Below, in pieces: positions 15,302-16,678 of a stretch of DNA of 16,678 nucleotides; positions within the stretch are counted from its first letter, which is position 1; each line of letters starts with the position of its first letter. The translations under genes were made by a program, and so were the position numbers. The DNA is from Lysobacter sp. GTDB taxonomy: Bacteria > Pseudomonadota > Gammaproteobacteria > Xanthomonadales > Xanthomonadaceae. The notes under the pieces were generated by a model. The model saw only the letters and a list, made by a program, of their open reading frames with translations. It was not told the DNA's origin and did not search any database. The stretch is from positions 1-16,678 of the forward strand of contig JASLDW010000081.1 of the NCBI GenBank assembly GCA_030151365.1, given 5' to 3'.

Positions 15302-16272
15302 TTGCCCTCCCTGCGGGCCAGCTGCGCGAGCATCAGGCGCGCCAGCGCCAGCACCACGAAGGTGACGATGAACAGCACGAAGCCGAGCAGCAGCAGCGCG
15401 CCGCGTTCCTGTTCGCCGGCTTCGCCGAAGTTGTTGGCGATCAATGCGGCGATGGTGGTCGACGGTTCCAGCAGCGATTTGGTGAAGTTGACGCTGTTGC
15501 CGATCACGAAGGCGACCGCCATCGTTTCGCCCAGGGCGCGGCCGAGGCCGAGGAAGACGCCGCCGATCACCGCCGAACGGGTGTAGGGCAGGACGATGTC
15601 CCAGGTCACTTCCCACTTGGTCGAACCCAGCGCGTAGGCCGATTCCTTGAGGCGCTGCGGCACGGTCAGGAAGACGTCGCGCATCACCGAAGCGATGAAC
15701 GGGATCACCATGATCGACAGCACGAAGCCTGCGGTCAGCATGCCGGCGCCGATCGGCGGGCCCTGGAACAATGCGCCGATCACCGGCCAGTTGCCCATGT
15801 GCTCGGTCATCCACGGGATGAAGGTGTCGCGCATCACCGGCATCAGCACGAAGAAACCCCACATGCCGTAGATGATCGAGGGAATGCCGGCGAGCAGTTC
15901 GATGGCGAGGCCGATCGGCGTGCGCAACTGGCGCGGCGCGACTTCGGTGAGGAAGAAGGCGACGCCGAAACTCACCGGCACCGCGATCAACATCGCGATG
16001 ATGGCGGTGACGATCGTGCCGTAGATCGGAACCAGCGCGCCGAACTTGCCGGCCGGCGGATCCCACTCGGTAGTGGTGAAGAATTCAAGCCCGTGCGACT
16101 GCAGTACCGCGCGGCCGCCCCACAGCATCGACAGCGCGGCGCCGGCCAGCGTCAGCAGCACGAACACCGCCATCGCGGTCAGCAACCAGCGGAACAGTTT
16201 GTCGTTGCGGGCGTCGATGACGTCCCGGCTGCCCGTGGTGGCCGGGCTGGTGGTGATGGCGGTCGAGTTCAT
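15298..16272 (-). CDS. pstC: Phosphate ABC transporter permease PstC
   Basis: Inner-membrane permease subunit of the phosphate importer. The 324 residues begin with a polar Thr/Ser-rich tail (1-24) and a first helix at about 29-50. The permease core starts near 78 (FGALVPIYGTIVTA) with GIPSIIYGMWGFFVL (129-143). The EAA loop KESAYALGSTKWEVTWDIVL (209-228) is followed by GLGRALGETMAVAFVIGN (242-259), the family's conserved ALGETMA stretch. It starts 6 bp after the pstS stop without a strong Shine-Dalgarno and overlaps pstA by 4 bp, so the genes are one transcript. Confidence 0.96.
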   Translation of the reverse strand: MNSTAITTSPATTGSRDVIDARNDKLFRWLLTAMAVFVLLTLAGAALSMLWGGRAVLQSHGLEFFTTTEWDPPAGKFGALVPIYGTIVTAIIAMLIAVPVSFGVAFFLTEVAPRQLRTPIGLAIELLAGIPSIIYGMWGFFVLMPVMRDTFIPWMTEHMGNWPVIGALFQGPPIGAGMLTAGFVLSIMVIPFIASVMRDVFLTVPQRLKESAYALGSTKWEVTWDIVLPYTRSAVIGGVFLGLGRALGETMAVAFVIGNSVNFTKSLLEPSTTIAALIANNFGEAGEQERGALLLLGFVLFIVTFVVLALARLMLAQLARREGK

Positions 16273-16278
16273 TCGCGA

Positions 16279-16678
16279 TTACTTGAAGTTCCCGGCCCAG
16301 TACGCTTCCACCTGCTGCACCAGTTCCGGCGGCAGCGGCACGTAGTCGAGCGCCTTGGCCTGGTCCTGGCCGTGCTCGAACGCCCACTTGAAGAACTCGA
16401 GCGCGGCCTTGCGGTCGGCCGGATTCTTCGGTGCCTTCTGCATCAGGATGAAGTTGGTCGCGGTGATCGGCCACGCCTGCGCACCCGGCGCATTGGTGAT
16501 CACCAGGTGGAAGTCCTTGGCGTTCTTCCAGTCGGCGCTGGTCGCGGCGGCGGCGAACGTTTCCGCGCTCGGCTGCACCCAGTTGCCGGCGGCGTTCTGC
16601 AACTGCACATGCGCCATCTTGTTTTGCAGCGCGTAGGACAGTTCGACGTAGCCGAGCGAGCCCTTGAGCTGCTTCACG
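16279..16678 (-). CDS. pstS: Phosphate-binding periplasmic protein PstS (3' part, runs off right edge)
   Basis: The C-terminal 133 codons of the periplasmic phosphate receptor that feeds the PstCAB importer. It resembles PstS at GSLGYVELSYALQNKM, the APGAQAWPITATNFILMQK strand region and the final helices KAALEFFKWAFEHGQDQAKALDYVPLP. The signal peptide, the phosphate-binding Ser/Thr/Asp residues and any promoter with a Pho box lie beyond the window. The stop is TAA at 16279-16281, only 6 bp before pstC. Confidence 0.95.
   Translation of the reverse strand, partial: VKQLKGSLGYVELSYALQNKMAHVQLQNAAGNWVQPSAETFAAAATSADWKNAKDFHLVITNAPGAQAWPITATNFILMQKAPKNPADRKAALEFFKWAFEHGQDQAKALDYVPLPPELVQQVEAYWAGNFK

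Overview
The window is GC-rich DNA (about two thirds G+C by eye) with tightly packed bacterial chromosomal genes on both strands. Protein resemblance and neighbourhood (SuhB next to TrmJ, periplasmic M13 peptidases, a complete pst-phoU cluster) point to a gammaproteobacterium of the Lysobacteraceae/Xanthomonadaceae type. That placement is an inference; no rRNA or other marker gene is present. I see no tRNA, rRNA, CRISPR array, insertion sequence, integrase or phage gene, and no gene-free stretch longer than about 150 bases.

Left part (1-5085): a 5' fragment of suhB (minus) diverges from trmJ (plus). trmJ converges on a two-gene minus-strand unit, a CNNM/CorC-type membrane protein followed by an ExoD-family protein. 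Next come an alkyltransferase-like DNA-damage protein (plus), a 2-oxoglutarate/Fe(II) oxygenase of the bacterial prolyl-hydroxylase type (minus), and a rhomboid intramembrane protease (plus).

Middle part (5089-10764): two M13 (neprilysin/PepO-like) exported proteins lie in tandem on the minus strand. The upstream copy keeps every catalytic residue. The downstream copy is a full-length open frame in which the zinc ligands and the catalytic residues have been replaced, so it looks like a pseudo-peptidase. A beta-CASP metallo-beta-lactamase-fold ribonuclease diverges from the pair.

Right part (10761-16678): an Lnt-like membrane carbon-nitrogen hydrolase (minus) and an AphA/PadR-type regulator (plus) diverge from a short region. 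That region holds two copies of a dyad with PadR-operator geometry, 42 bp apart. The regulator ends directly against the phosphate cluster pstS'-pstC-pstA-pstB-phoU (minus; pstS runs off the right edge), which encodes the high-affinity phosphate ABC importer and its negative regulator.

Recurring architecture: all five convergent gene pairs meet within -12 to +3 bp, so no private terminators fit between them. Three genes (trmJ, the alkyltransferase-like gene, the oxygenase) lack a ribosome binding site and have a -10-like hexamer exactly 6 nt before the start codon, as expected for leaderless mRNAs. Three divergent pairs appear to use overlapping, near-symmetric -10 elements. The strongest candidates for new biology are the M13 enzyme/pseudoenzyme pair and the PadR-controlled Lnt-like enzyme.
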